A stretch of 35,084 bases of DNA from assembly GCA_045125095.1 (NCBI GenBank), contig JBGVMW010000045.1:1-35084 (forward strand), written 5' to 3'. Shown one piece after another: positions 24,569 to 33,476 of this stretch. The position numbers and the translations under genes are program-made. The notes beneath the pieces are model-generated. The model was not told where the DNA came from. It made no database searches and saw only the letters and a list, made by a program, of their open reading frames with translations. The DNA is from JBGVMW01 sp045125095 (GTDB lineage: Bacteria; Bacillota; Clostridia; Lachnospirales; Lachnospiraceae). The stretch's first letter is position 1, and the number at the start of each line of letters is the position of its first letter.

Positions 24569-25507
24569 ATGAACATTAGAAAACATCAGGAATTGATGGA
24601 CTTCTGGGAATATTCTCATAACTTCGACAGCGAAGACGGAGCCTTTTCCATAGATGAGGATATTACCTTTGAGGCATCCCAGCAGGAATTACAAATTGAA
24701 TTAGAGCATTTTAATGAAATGGATTTGGAACAGGAACTGCATCCCATAAGGGATGATGATATCCAACCGGAGAACGAGCATCCGAATAAGACAATGCTTA
24801 AAAGGGAGCTTCGTGCCATTGCCCTGAAGCGACTAGAGGATGGTGCCCGTACGGTTTCGGATTTTGAGGAAGTTATAAAGGAATGGGACCATCTGGATTC
24901 CAACAGAGAACGCAAGGAAAGATATCACGAAATCGACAGGGAAAATATAGACAGTAAGAAAGATGTTGCACCACTTGCCATCGTTATCCCGGCTCCTATC
25001 AATCATGCTTACTGGCGACAGCTTATAAAGGGAGATTATATAGATATCATATCTAATTGCCCTTATGAAATGCACAACTCCCTTTCCGATGAGGACTATT
25101 CCAAGATTATTTATGACTTAAAGGACGACCATAAGGAGTTGATATACTTCCTATATCTTAGAGATTTCACTACCAGTCAGCTTGCTGCTTTACGTAATCA
25201 GAGCGACAGAAATATCCGTGGTGTCCGCTCTACCATCCTTGGGCAGATTGAAAAGAAGGTTCTTATGATACTTGTGGACCGGCGGGGCGAGGATTTCCCT
25301 TTTACTCTGGAAGAACTGGATTTCCTATCAAGACACGAAGAAAAAATCCCGGCTACCACGGAAAAGCTGGATAAAGAAAAGCTGGCTCTTTTAAAAGAAA
25401 TCGGTGTTGTGGTAAGAAGAATTGCAAGAGAGCAGGAAAGGCTGGCGAAAGAAAAAGCCAAGAGATGTAAGAAAAATAATCGGGCTAATCAGAAAAAAGA
25501 AGTTTAA
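24569..25507 (+). CDS. Sigma-region-4-like HTH protein of integrative element
   Basis: A 312-residue acidic-then-basic protein. The first 120 residues are highly charged and likely disordered or coiled. A helical segment (about 185-245) has DDHKELIYFLYLRDFTTSQLAALR followed by NQSDRNIRGVRSTILGQIEKKV, which looks like a sigma-70 region 4 helix-turn-helix. The C-terminus (280-312) is a strongly basic coiled coil. There is no region 2, so it is not a complete sigma factor; it may be a DNA-binding regulator of the element. The ribosome site is weak, so the exact start is less sure. Confidence 0.65.
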   Translation: MNIRKHQELMDFWEYSHNFDSEDGAFSIDEDITFEASQQELQIELEHFNEMDLEQELHPIRDDDIQPENEHPNKTMLKRELRAIALKRLEDGARTVSDFEEVIKEWDHLDSNRERKERYHEIDRENIDSKKDVAPLAIVIPAPINHAYWRQLIKGDYIDIISNCPYEMHNSLSDEDYSKIIYDLKDDHKELIYFLYLRDFTTSQLAALRNQSDRNIRGVRSTILGQIEKKVLMILVDRRGEDFPFTLEELDFLSRHEEKIPATTEKLDKEKLALLKEIGVVVRRIAREQERLAKEKAKRCKKNNRANQKKEV

Positions 25508-25561
25508 AATCGAATGCAGACATGCTATGATAGTAATAGTTTTACGCAGAAAGGAATTACT

Positions 25562-26473
25562 ATGAAGAATATTTTTCAGAAATCCAGTTCCAACTGGGTG
25601 AAATATGATAAATACGAATGGCGAACAGCCACAAACGGAAAGTGTTATATTACACCTTCTGCGGATGCCAAGCCATCCATCTATAATCCTATCAAGGATT
25701 ATGAGAAGCTGGTGCTGACCGCAATCAATATCGGCACCACTGCCATGAACAAAGCTGGTGAAGCAGAATTAAAAGAAGCCATTATGGACTTTGTATCTGA
25801 ATACGGTATGCTTGGACTTATGACTGCCCTGCCTACCACACCGGATTTTATTACATACGAGGCAGTCTATCTGCCAAAGAATCATTTCATCAAAGAAGAA
25901 AGCATCTCTACAGAAAAGTATATGTCTTACTTCTTCCCTTTTGACAAGATTGATTTTCGCAAGAAGGGTGTGGAATCCAGTTGGAGTACGGATTGCGCGG
26001 AAATGATTGCCTTGATTATGACCATGAAGAATAAGCCGCAGGCTGTTATGATGAGCTTTCAGAAGGAATATGCCGAACCCTATGAATGGCTTGTGGAAGT
26101 ATTCCGGGACTGGGCATTTACTTTCTTCTCCAGCTTCCTATATTATCTGGACTATGACAGACTAGATGAGAATGAGCGTAACCTATATCGTCAGGGAATG
26201 GCGGCATTTGGCGGTGTAGCACCTACCTACCGCATAGAACTGCGGGAATGCCCTACCATCGTCTGGGACTTTAACTCCTTATTGTTATGCGTACAGATGA
26301 TGTTTTCCTTTATGCTGACGGATGAAAACTCCAGCATGAAGGTATGTAAGCACTGTGGCAAAGCTTTTGTTGCCACCAGACCAAATATGGAATTCTGCTC
26401 ACCACAGTGTAAAAACCAGTACAATGTGTATAAGAGCAGAGCGAAGAAAAATACCGACAGCAATCATGAATAG
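25562..26473 (+). CDS. Element-borne protein with C-terminal zinc finger
   Basis: A 303-residue protein of unknown function. The C-terminus carries CKHCGKAFVATRPNMEFCS and CKNQYN, a C-x2-C-x14-C-x3-C finger of the type seen in CGNR and DUF6076-like proteins. The rest (about 1-265) is a mixed helical domain with many aromatic residues (WLVEVFRDWAFTFFSSFLYY). The start is the ATG at 25562, preceded by GAAAGGA; an in-frame ATG at 25514 has no ribosome site. It lies between the HTH gene and the RhuM gene on the same strand and is likely co-transcribed. Confidence 0.72.
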   Translation: MKNIFQKSSSNWVKYDKYEWRTATNGKCYITPSADAKPSIYNPIKDYEKLVLTAINIGTTAMNKAGEAELKEAIMDFVSEYGMLGLMTALPTTPDFITYEAVYLPKNHFIKEESISTEKYMSYFFPFDKIDFRKKGVESSWSTDCAEMIALIMTMKNKPQAVMMSFQKEYAEPYEWLVEVFRDWAFTFFSSFLYYLDYDRLDENERNLYRQGMAAFGGVAPTYRIELRECPTIVWDFNSLLLCVQMMFSFMLTDENSSMKVCKHCGKAFVATRPNMEFCSPQCKNQYNVYKSRAKKNTDSNHE

Positions 26474-26489
26474 CGAGGAGGACATACAC

Positions 26490-27488
26490 ATGAACAAATC
26501 GAATATTATTATGTACACAACCGAAGACGGTTTGACAAAAATAGAAACTACCTTTGAAGATGATACTGTTTGGCTGTCCATTGACCAGATGGCAGAGCTG
26601 TTTCAGCGTGACCGAAGTGTAATAGGAAAACATGTCCGTAACATCTTCAAAGAAGGTGAATTAGATAAAGACTCAGTATGGGCAAAATTTGCCTACACTG
26701 CTTCCGACGGCAAAGATTACAATGTTGATTTCTATAACCTTGATGTAATCATCTCCGTTGGCTACCGTGTAAAATCCCACCGTGGTACACAGTTCCGTAT
26801 CTGGGCTATGGGAATATTAAAAGAATACATGAAAAAAGGATTTGCATTAGATGATGACCGATTAAAAAGACTTGGCGGTGGCAATTATTTTGATGAATTG
26901 CTTGCTCGTATCAGAGACATCCGGTCATCTGAAAAAGTATTCTGGAGAAAAGTTCTGGAAATCTATGCTACCAGCATCGATTATGATCCTCGTGCAGAGA
27001 GTTCTATTCTGTTCTTCAAGCAGGTTCAGAATAAGATGCACTGGGCAGCACACAAGCACACAGCCGCAGAAGTTATTTACCAGCGTGCTGATGCTGAAAA
27101 AGATAATATGGGACTTACTTCATGGGCTAATGATACCATCCACCGCTCCGATGTGGAAGTTGCAAAAAACTATCTTACCCAACAGGAACTTGATGCTTTA
27201 AACAAGATAGTTACCGCCTACCTTGATATTGCCGAGGTACACGCTCTTAATCGGGAGCCTATGTATATGAATGACTGGTTGGAAACCATCGATGATTACC
27301 TGAAAATGACCCGCCGTGATATTCTTACCAGTAGCGGTCATATCAGCCATAAGCAAGCACTGGATAAAGCTCATGCCGAATACACCAAATATAAGAACCG
27401 CCTGGAAAACATTATTTCCCCGGTCGAACAGGACTTTATCAAGAGCATTGGTACATTGGAAGGGATTGCAGATTCCGGGGAAAAATAA
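26490..27488 (+). CDS. RhuM-family protein (virulence protein RhuM)
   Basis: A 332-residue RhuM-family protein. Typical parts are an N-terminal HTH-like region DTVWLSIDQMAELFQRDRS, then KHVRNIFKEGEL, the YNLDVIISVGYRVKSHRGTQ motif with FRIWA, and the later helical half with WRKVLEIYATSIDYD. The start is the ATG at 26490 with AGGAGG 8 bases upstream. RhuM genes occur in pathogenicity islands, prophages and mobile elements; the molecular role is unknown, with toxin or defence activity proposed by context. Here it is the last gene of a small integrative element. Confidence 0.92.
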   Translation: MNKSNIIMYTTEDGLTKIETTFEDDTVWLSIDQMAELFQRDRSVIGKHVRNIFKEGELDKDSVWAKFAYTASDGKDYNVDFYNLDVIISVGYRVKSHRGTQFRIWAMGILKEYMKKGFALDDDRLKRLGGGNYFDELLARIRDIRSSEKVFWRKVLEIYATSIDYDPRAESSILFFKQVQNKMHWAAHKHTAAEVIYQRADAEKDNMGLTSWANDTIHRSDVEVAKNYLTQQELDALNKIVTAYLDIAEVHALNREPMYMNDWLETIDDYLKMTRRDILTSSGHISHKQALDKAHAEYTKYKNRLENIISPVEQDFIKSIGTLEGIADSGEK

Positions 27489-27603
27489 GCCATCTGTATT
27501 CCCCCTCTATAACAGCAAGTGCGTAGCAATATTGCTATTTGGGCTGACGCCCCCCTAGTCCATCTGTAAACAAGGAAGTTCCCTGTTATATAATGAAAAT
27601 CCG

Positions 27604-27640
27604 AGAGGATTGCACCATATTGTTGGGCAATCCTCTTTCT
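27604..27640 (+). terminator. Terminator after the RhuM gene
   Basis: Perfect 10-bp stem AGAGGATTGC/GCAATCCTCT (27604-27613 with 27627-27636), 13-base loop, then TTCT. It ends the plus-strand cargo unit about 115 bases past the RhuM stop. Confidence 0.8.
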
Positions 27641-27773
27641 AAATAACCTTTATTAAATACAGCATACGAGACTATTTTACTTCTACACCACATATGCACC
27701 ATTGTTTTTTCCGCAAACCTATTCTCAACCAAAAGAACAATTTACCATTAGATAGGTATTCATATTAATCTAA

Positions 27774-28169
27774 TTACTGCTTTTCTACTGATAAAATCTC
27801 GCCCATAAATGGATCAACCATTGATATTGAACCTGTATACTTCACAATTACCTTATCTCCAACAGACACTTCTTTTAAACCTTCCGGCTTTTCTTCAAAG
27901 GTAAATGCATAGCTGACTTTATCATCATCTGTTACAATAAACATAAAGTCTTTTATTTCATCTATGGTACCTTTTACTTCTGATACTTCTTGTTCAATCT
28001 TCTCCGGATTTGTACCTTCTGTTTCTACATTATCTTCCTCAATCACTTCGCTTTGTTGTATGCTCGTCTCACTAGCATTTGCATCCTGCATAGGACGCTG
28101 AGAACACCCAACCATAACTCCTGCACTTGCTGTTAATACTAATAATATTGTTAAAATTCTTTTTTTCAT
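27774..28169 (-). CDS. Small lipoprotein with DUF4300-partner-like N domain
   Basis: A 131-residue exported lipoprotein. It has a signal peptide with lipobox VMVGCS, an acidic linker, then a domain of about 65 residues (EVKGTIDEIKDFMFIVTDDD, followed by SYAFTFEEKPEGL and VGDKVIVKYTG). The domain has an OB-like beta pattern. A very similar domain forms the N-terminal part of the larger lipoprotein at 33477-34718, also similar at the DNA level. It lies 30 bases past the solute-binding gene, in the same direction. Function unknown. Confidence 0.85.
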   Translation of the reverse strand: MKKRILTILLVLTASAGVMVGCSQRPMQDANASETSIQQSEVIEEDNVETEGTNPEKIEQEVSEVKGTIDEIKDFMFIVTDDDKVSYAFTFEEKPEGLKEVSVGDKVIVKYTGSISMVDPFMGEILSVEKQ

Positions 28170-28199
28170 GATATCCTCTTTTCCGAAAGTTTCTCTTCC

Positions 28200-30560
28200 T
28201 TACTTGTTTTCATTCACATATATTTCCACACGACTTTGAATAACCCTTGCCACTTCAGTAGCACTCTTTTGGTTTGCCAGAAATGAAGCAACTTCCTCAT
28301 TGATAATCGCTTCGATGTCTTCATCATAATAGACACATTTATCAATGTTCGCCACAAAATCAACAAATTCATTTACCTGTTCTTCCGTCATATTTGGTAA
28401 AACAACACTTTCACCTCCGATTGATAACTTATACTCATACTCCTCTTTGTCACCATTACTATCTATAGTATAAGGATTTCTCGTGGCTTCCATGGCTCTT
28501 TCCAAAAAGACATCCTTATTTACCGGAAACATAAGCACTTCCTTCTGGTATTCTTCCGTCAGATAATAGCGGACAAATTCCCATGCCCCATCTATGTTTT
28601 CTGATTTGGATGATATCAGATATTGTTCCCCAGCCTCCACAACTGCTCCATTTCCGTCAGCAGAAGGAAAACCGATATAACTGATTTTTTCTCCAAAATA
28701 TCCGTTAATATAATCATTTACATAACGCACATTGCTTACCTCACACTCCGCTAACAAAGTACGATTCTCACGATATTGAGAATCTTGTTTTTCCCAATAA
28801 TCATCGCCATATTCACTCCAGTCAATATCCTCCGGTAACATTCTTGCGTATTCCAACATTGTAATAAAATTCTCTGAATTAAAATTACATTTTCCTGTTT
28901 CCATGTCCACAAAGTCATTTCCACAGTACTGCATCATCATGTGCACAAATCCGCTTCTGGTTAATTCACCAATCAACTGTGTACCTTCCGGCATAGATGT
29001 CTTTAGTTCCATCATTTCCTCCATTGTCCATGAAGTTCTTTCCCCTACAAGAGATGTCTTTCCTACCAATGTTTTCACAGAAAATGATGGTGTTACACAA
29101 TACAACTTTCCATCTACCCGATAAGCATCAAATACATTATCCATAAATTCAATTTTCGATAATTCCTCATCCGCCGCAATCAGTTCATCTATGTCAGCCA
29201 GAAGACCTTTGGAAATACAGCTGGATACCGGAAAATAACTGTCCGCAATTAGAATATCAGGCAGTCCGCTTTCCAAAATGTCCATGTTTAATCGGTTATA
29301 GCCTGCCATACCATCTTCCATGGTATCGTAAGTATAGTACTCTTTTATTACAATCCTGTATTCAAGATTTGTTTTATTAAACTGAACTACTCTGTTCTTT
29401 ACCTCGTGTGGTACATAATAGCCTGCCAATACCAGAACCGTTTTATCCATTACCTCATCCGAATTTGTTTTAGTAAAAATGCTCACTTTCTGAGTATGAT
29501 TATAATCATCAAAATAAAAGCCAATGAACTGTGTCTCATCCAAAAGGATAATATGGTTCATATTGGTAGTTGGTACATTTGAGTTAATAAAGTTCATCCA
29601 TTGACATTCTGTTATTTCTCCCTTGCCAATGGCATACACACCGGTAGTTGTTGTATACACAACATCTGTCTGTTCCTCTCCTACAACAATAAAACGATAG
29701 CCTTGAGTGCGAAAACTGTCCGGCAACTGCTTTGCTTCCCCTATCGATTTCTTTGAGAGATCAAGCACGTTTAACCACATGGTAGAATCTTTCTTTTCAT
29801 CTACATATGTATATAATAAAGTGCCCTCTTTTCCGACGAATAAATCGTTCAGACCAGAAAGTGTTCTATCGATTGTAGATAATGGTATTCTCTCTTTAAA
29901 CTCGCCTTTTGCTGTGAATGTCTCGATTTCTACGCTATTTCCTCCGGATACAATACTCACACCACCATCAGCATTTGAAAGAAGCTTCCATACATCAGTA
30001 TTACTACCCTCTATTCCCTCTAATTCAAGGTTTTTCTCCCAAACTAAACTTCCTTCCCAATCCCAACAACACAATATCCTCTCTATCGCATCTGCACCAC
30101 CTGCCAGTTCTGCATCAGCTAATGAATAATGCTCTTTGATACCAAATAACTTATCACCCGAAAAAGCGAAATTTGTAAAGCCCACATATGTGTGCTCATC
30201 AAAAGACTCTGGTTCAAAAGAAATCTGTACATTCTTAAACTGTATATTACTTCCATCTTCCTTCATAGACATGAGTCTGAGTTTACTTTCCGGCATTTCT
30301 TCATTTCCATAAATCTACCAAACTGCATAAATGTTTGAGTCCATCCGCGTTACCTGCTGAACACTTGCATTTCCCAGAGTTTCCGGCAACTCCAGCATGT
30401 GTTCCGCATAAACAAATTCCGTTGCTAATGCCGCATTGTCTTCTCCCCATCCGCTAGCTTCACGATCTATAGACTTTTCCCCTCCACAAGCGGTAAGTCC
30501 TAACAATGTAGTAAGAACCAAACCTGCACAAATAATTCTTCTCAATCCATGCCTAATCAT
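28200..30560 (-). pseudogene. Solute-binding lipoprotein gene, broken by in-frame TAG
   Basis: The reading frame begins at 30560 with a signal peptide and lipobox LTACGG, runs 81 codons, meets TAG at 30315-30317, and continues open in the same frame for about 700 codons to TAA. The first 290 residues or so after the stop look like a repetitive beta (propeller-like) region (WDWEGSLVWEKNLELEG). The rest matches extracellular solute-binding proteins for sugars or peptides (LDILESGLPDILIADS-like, EEYQKEVLMFPVNKDVF). The fragment downstream of the stop has no good ribosome site. Without the stop it would be a lipoprotein of about 785 residues. It may be a recent loss, a sequence error, or read-through. 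Confidence 0.82.
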
Positions 30561-30690
30561 ACTCTCTTCCTTTCCTCTATATCGCGTAGAATAGATATCA
30601 TCATCAAGTCTTCTCTATCCCTTCTTTTTGATTACAATAATTAGATGTATCCCTTACACAAAAAGTTTCATTTTCCAAAATAAAATATTA

Positions 30691-30726
30691 CAAACAAAAA
30701 GACTCTCCACCTTCGGAAAGTCTTTC
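30691..30726 (-). terminator. Terminator after the traX-like gene
   Basis: Stem AAAGACTTTCC with GGAGAGTCTTT (about 30715-30725 with 30699-30709), a 5-6-base loop, then a T-rich run on the minus strand (TTTTTGTTTG). It lies about 25 bases past the traX-like stop and ends the sigV-rsiV-traX unit. Confidence 0.85.
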
Positions 30727-30748
30727 TATTATGTTAGTTCCCTTTTAC

Positions 30749-31477
30749 CTAACACCTTATAAGATACAATATCAGCATATGTATCGGGTAAAAGCCATAA
30801 CACGCATATTGAAATAATTTACTATTATGTCCTTTCCGTCCACGATACATCCAAATCGGAATTAGGGCAAATAACGCCAATCCCTGTTGTACAATACGGA
30901 TTGTATTTCCCATGACAGTAACCTCGAAATAGAACCCGCTTAATATCTCTACGTTGAGATAATATAATACTACTATCTGACCAAACAAGCACCACCATCT
31001 ACGTTTTCTCAAAAAATAGAATGTTAGAATTGTTACGACACCTACGCCATAATAATCCACCATAGTAAGCAGCCCTGTAAAAAAAACAACTATTACTGTG
31101 ATACAACCTACGAGAATACGCAACCACATTTTCCCTTTTAGCGCCGTCAATTCATTCAAATGAATAAATCCAAGCCCTAACAACAGCGTCCAGATTACAT
31201 TCTGATGATACGGATAAGCGAGACTACTGCTATACATCAGATTGAATGGTATTTCAGAGATTAATGCAAGCAAGAAAAGACGCAACACGTAACGCCGTAA
31301 ACTGCTTGTATAAAAATACCCTTCTACTATCAGAAATGCAAAAATGGGAAATGCCAATCTTCCTACACATGTAAGCCACTGATTTCCCGGTATGAATGTC
31401 GCTCACAAGTGATCAAAAAGCATAAAAACCATTGCTAAAATATGCAATGTCAATGCACTGATATTAAAATGCTTCAT
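30749..31477 (-). pseudogene. TraX-family acyltransferase gene, broken by in-frame TGA
   Basis: The frame starts at the ATG at 31477 with MKHFNISALTLHILAMVFML and DHL, then meets TGA at 31403-31405. It continues in the same frame as ATFIPGNQWLTCVGRLAFPI to a 242-codon end. TraX-family proteins (membrane acyltransferases, as in F-pilin acetylation) have about eight transmembrane segments, and the segment MLxDHLW...PGN..W is what I recall at this place, so the TGA sits where TGG (Trp) is expected. The part after the stop (202 residues from an internal ATG) lacks the N-terminal helix. The gene lies 22 bases after rsiV on the same strand, so it belongs to the same operon. Confidence 0.82.
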
Positions 31478-31499
31478 TTCCCTATTCCCCTTGTGTTTC

Positions 31500-32432
31500 T
31501 TATTTTCTGATATCATCCAACACTTCTGCCGGAATCTCAAATTCCACAACACCCAAATACATAGCTGCTACTTCTCCCTGTTCAAAACTGATAACCACAT
31601 TATCCTTTTCATTGATGTAGAAAGAAGTCTCTTCTGAAATAGCCTTGAAATTCAGTTCCTCTATCTCATCATCCAACCAATAATAGACATTTTCATCTTG
31701 CGCCATTCGATTGCGCATCTGCTCCTTGATATTTTCACTTATAGGGGTAATATAATCAGCACCTTCAACAAAAATATCTTTTAATTGTAAACGTTCTCCA
31801 GAAATAAGATCAATCGTATAAAAGTAGTTCCATGCATAGCCACTTGCCTCCCCTTGGTAACAGGAAAGCTTTAATGTAAAATACTCCTGCGTTGTTACCA
31901 GAACTTCACTTTTCACAATGAGTTCTTTATAACCCAATTCTTCACGCATATGGTTTGTAAACTCATTTAACAATTCATTGGTAAGTTCTTGAATTTCAGC
32001 ATTGATTTCATCTGTTGTGTTCTCGAGTATCTCCTCGGGTTGTGCTTCCTGCGGTTCTGTTTCTACCACCAGTTCCGGAATTTCAACGTCTGCTCTATGC
32101 TGTTCATCCTCGTATTCATAATCACGGAATGTCACCACCTTTACAAACTGACCGATAACCGGTATCTTCTCCATCGCATAAGCAATTTGGGGTGACATAT
32201 TCGGCAATGCAATAAATGCTATTACCAGTGCAGCTGCAGTTGCAGCTAACCGTGTAACACGAGTTCGATTTCTGTCTTTACGATTTTCCCGTTTTGCCTC
32301 TTCCATTTTTAATTTCAACCGGTTCAATTGCTCCTCTGACATCCGGGGCTCTAAATATTGTTTCTGCAAGGACTTCAATTCATCCTCCAACGGTTCTTTA
32401 AAATTCTCATAATTTATAATATTATCTTTCAT
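31500..32432 (-). CDS. rsiV: Anti-sigma factor RsiV (lysozyme receptor)
   Basis: A 310-residue membrane anti-sigma factor. The N-terminal cytoplasmic part (about 1-60) should bind the sigma factor. One transmembrane segment (about 62-82) follows, then IAYAMEKIPVIGQFVKVVTF, the family's juxtamembrane stretch that is cleaved in signalling. The extracellular domain (DUF3298-like) has ISENIKEQMRNRM, YYWLDDE, FYINEKDNVVISFEQGEVA and YLGVVEFEIP, closely like Bacillus RsiV, which binds lysozyme. The start at 32432 has GGAGAAT upstream; an alternative ATG at 32462 overlaps sigV. It keeps SigV inactive until lysozyme triggers its cleavage. Confidence 0.93.
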   Translation of the reverse strand: MKDNIINYENFKEPLEDELKSLQKQYLEPRMSEEQLNRLKLKMEEAKRENRKDRNRTRVTRLAATAAALVIAFIALPNMSPQIAYAMEKIPVIGQFVKVVTFRDYEYEDEQHRADVEIPELVVETEPQEAQPEEILENTTDEINAEIQELTNELLNEFTNHMREELGYKELIVKSEVLVTTQEYFTLKLSCYQGEASGYAWNYFYTIDLISGERLQLKDIFVEGADYITPISENIKEQMRNRMAQDENVYYWLDDEIEELNFKAISEETSFYINEKDNVVISFEQGEVAAMYLGVVEFEIPAEVLDDIRK

Positions 32433-32454
32433 AAGTTTGATTCTCCATAATAAT

Positions 32455-32964
32455 CTATTCATCTGTCAGTTTGATGCGAAGTTTCTTCATACTGCGGTAT
32501 AATCTGCTTTTAATAGTACTCAGATTTTCGTTGAGTATTTCTGCAATTTCTTCCAACTTTTTATCTTCAAAGAACTTCATCATAACAATAGCTTTATCCT
32601 GTTCCGGAAGCGAATCTAATGCCCTTTGCAAATCAATATCCGCATATTCATCTTCCACATGAACTGCCTCTATCCCCACTTCTTCCTGTATATACTCATA
32701 CGATTCCATCTTTGGCTGCCGTAGAAGTCCAAATATCTCATTTAGCATAATACGATATACCCAAGTCTTTGCATATTCCGGATTTCGTAATGTATTGCTG
32801 CTACGCAACGCTTTATAGGCTCCGTTTTGTACAATATCCTCCGCTTCAGCCTCATTATGTACATAGCTATATGCCAATCGGTAATACTGGTTATATTGCT
32901 CCAGTATTACTTCCTCCACAATCTCTTCATTACTCTTTTTCTTTATAAATCCTAAAATCTGCAC
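32455..32964 (-). CDS. sigV: ECF sigma factor SigV-like
   Basis: A 169-residue ECF sigma factor. Region 2 has YNQYYRLAYSYVHNEAEAED and IVQNGAYKALR; region 4 has LPEQDKAIVMMKFFEDKKLE and EIAEILNENLSTIKSRLYRS. It uses a GTG start behind a strong GGAGGTGAT site. The next gene is its RsiV-type anti-sigma factor. In Bacillus and Enterococcus SigV turns on lysozyme resistance genes such as oatA and dlt. Here the third gene of the unit is a TraX-like acyltransferase. Promoter at 32995-33023 is of housekeeping type; no obvious SigV-type box was seen. Confidence 0.94.
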   Translation of the reverse strand: MQILGFIKKKSNEEIVEEVILEQYNQYYRLAYSYVHNEAEAEDIVQNGAYKALRSSNTLRNPEYAKTWVYRIMLNEIFGLLRQPKMESYEYIQEEVGIEAVHVEDEYADIDLQRALDSLPEQDKAIVMMKFFEDKKLEEIAEILNENLSTIKSRLYRSMKKLRIKLTDE

Positions 32965-32994
32965 GTCATCACCTCCTCATTTGTCCGTGTTCAC

Positions 32995-33023
32995 ATCATA
33001 TCACAAAAGCATCCTGATAACAA
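32995..33023 (-). promoter_or_regulatory. Promoter of the sigV-rsiV unit
   Basis: On the minus strand: -35 TTGTTA (33018-33023), 17-base spacer, -10 TATGAT (32995-33000), about 30 bases before the GTG start. This is of SigA type. Autoregulated ECF genes often have a second, sigma-specific promoter; I did not identify one. Confidence 0.68.
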
Positions 33024-33114
33024 TGTCACCATAAAAAACTATTTTAGCCTCGTAGATTGAAATCCATCAGGCGTACACAAAAGCATACCGCCGGATGGAC
33101 TCTAGAAAACCATT

Positions 33115-33243
33115 ATGTATATTTCCAAGAAAGAATTTTCCGAATGGAGTAAAACTGCCCGTGAAAAGCGTAAGCTGTGCGAAGAAGGTCAGATTACTCT
33201 TGAAGAATTTCAGGCTTGGCTGGACGAAAGTAAGTGTAGATAA
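33115..33243 (+). pseudogene. 42-codon fragment, probable mobile-element gene end
   Basis: The plus strand encodes MYISKKEFSEWSKTAREKRK and then CEEGQITLEEFQAWLDES, a charged helical tail like the C-terminal end of a replication or mobile-element protein. There is no ribosome site or promoter, and the frame just upstream has TAG. A neighbouring frame upstream reads GWTLENHYVYF, so the original gene may have been frameshifted. A hairpin (33259-33291) follows. It is the only plus-strand coding trace between 27.5 and 35 kb. Confidence 0.5.
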
Positions 33244-33258
33244 TCACTCGCCACTTTC

Positions 33259-33291
33259 AAAGAGGCTTGAACGCATTGGTTCAACCTCTTT
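33259..33291 (+). terminator. Hairpin after the 42-codon fragment
   Basis: AAAGAGGCTTGAAC pairs with GTTCAACCTCTTT (33259-33272 with 33279-33291) with one mismatch or bulge. It has no proper T-run beyond the stem. It follows the fragment by about 15 bases and is likely its former terminator. The remaining gap to 33476 shows no gene. Confidence 0.65.
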
Positions 33292-33476
33292 GTAGTAATT
33301 TCACATAAACTCAGATTCAACCTGAAATTTTCTTTTCTCTACAAATTGGAATTGGCTTAACTGTTTGTTGACTGTCGTTTCATCGTTTTCTGCCAACTAA
33401 GATAACCGTATATGTCATCTGCATAAAATGCAAAAAGCATAATTAGAATTTAAAGTTTAAACGACATTAAACTGTG

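Larger units (their letters stand above)
22695..27640. mobile_element. Small integrative element (int, xis, RhuM cargo)
   Basis: About 4.9 kb between pyrE and the lipoprotein gene at 27774 carries a Tn916-type integrase and excisionase on the minus strand and three plus-strand cargo genes (sigma-region-4-like, zinc-finger, RhuM). All neighbours lie on the minus strand, so the strand switch marks foreign DNA. No relaxase, coupling protein or replication gene is present, so it is not self-transmissible as seen. The left end is near the repeat at 22695; the right end is uncertain and no flanking duplication was identified, so both limits are approximate. Confidence 0.65.

Noticed and set aside
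22600..27760. Flanking direct repeats (att sites) of the integrative element
   Set aside because: Only a 9-base match (TATTCTCAA) was seen near 22678 and 27719; this is too short to call and Tn916-type elements need not leave duplications.
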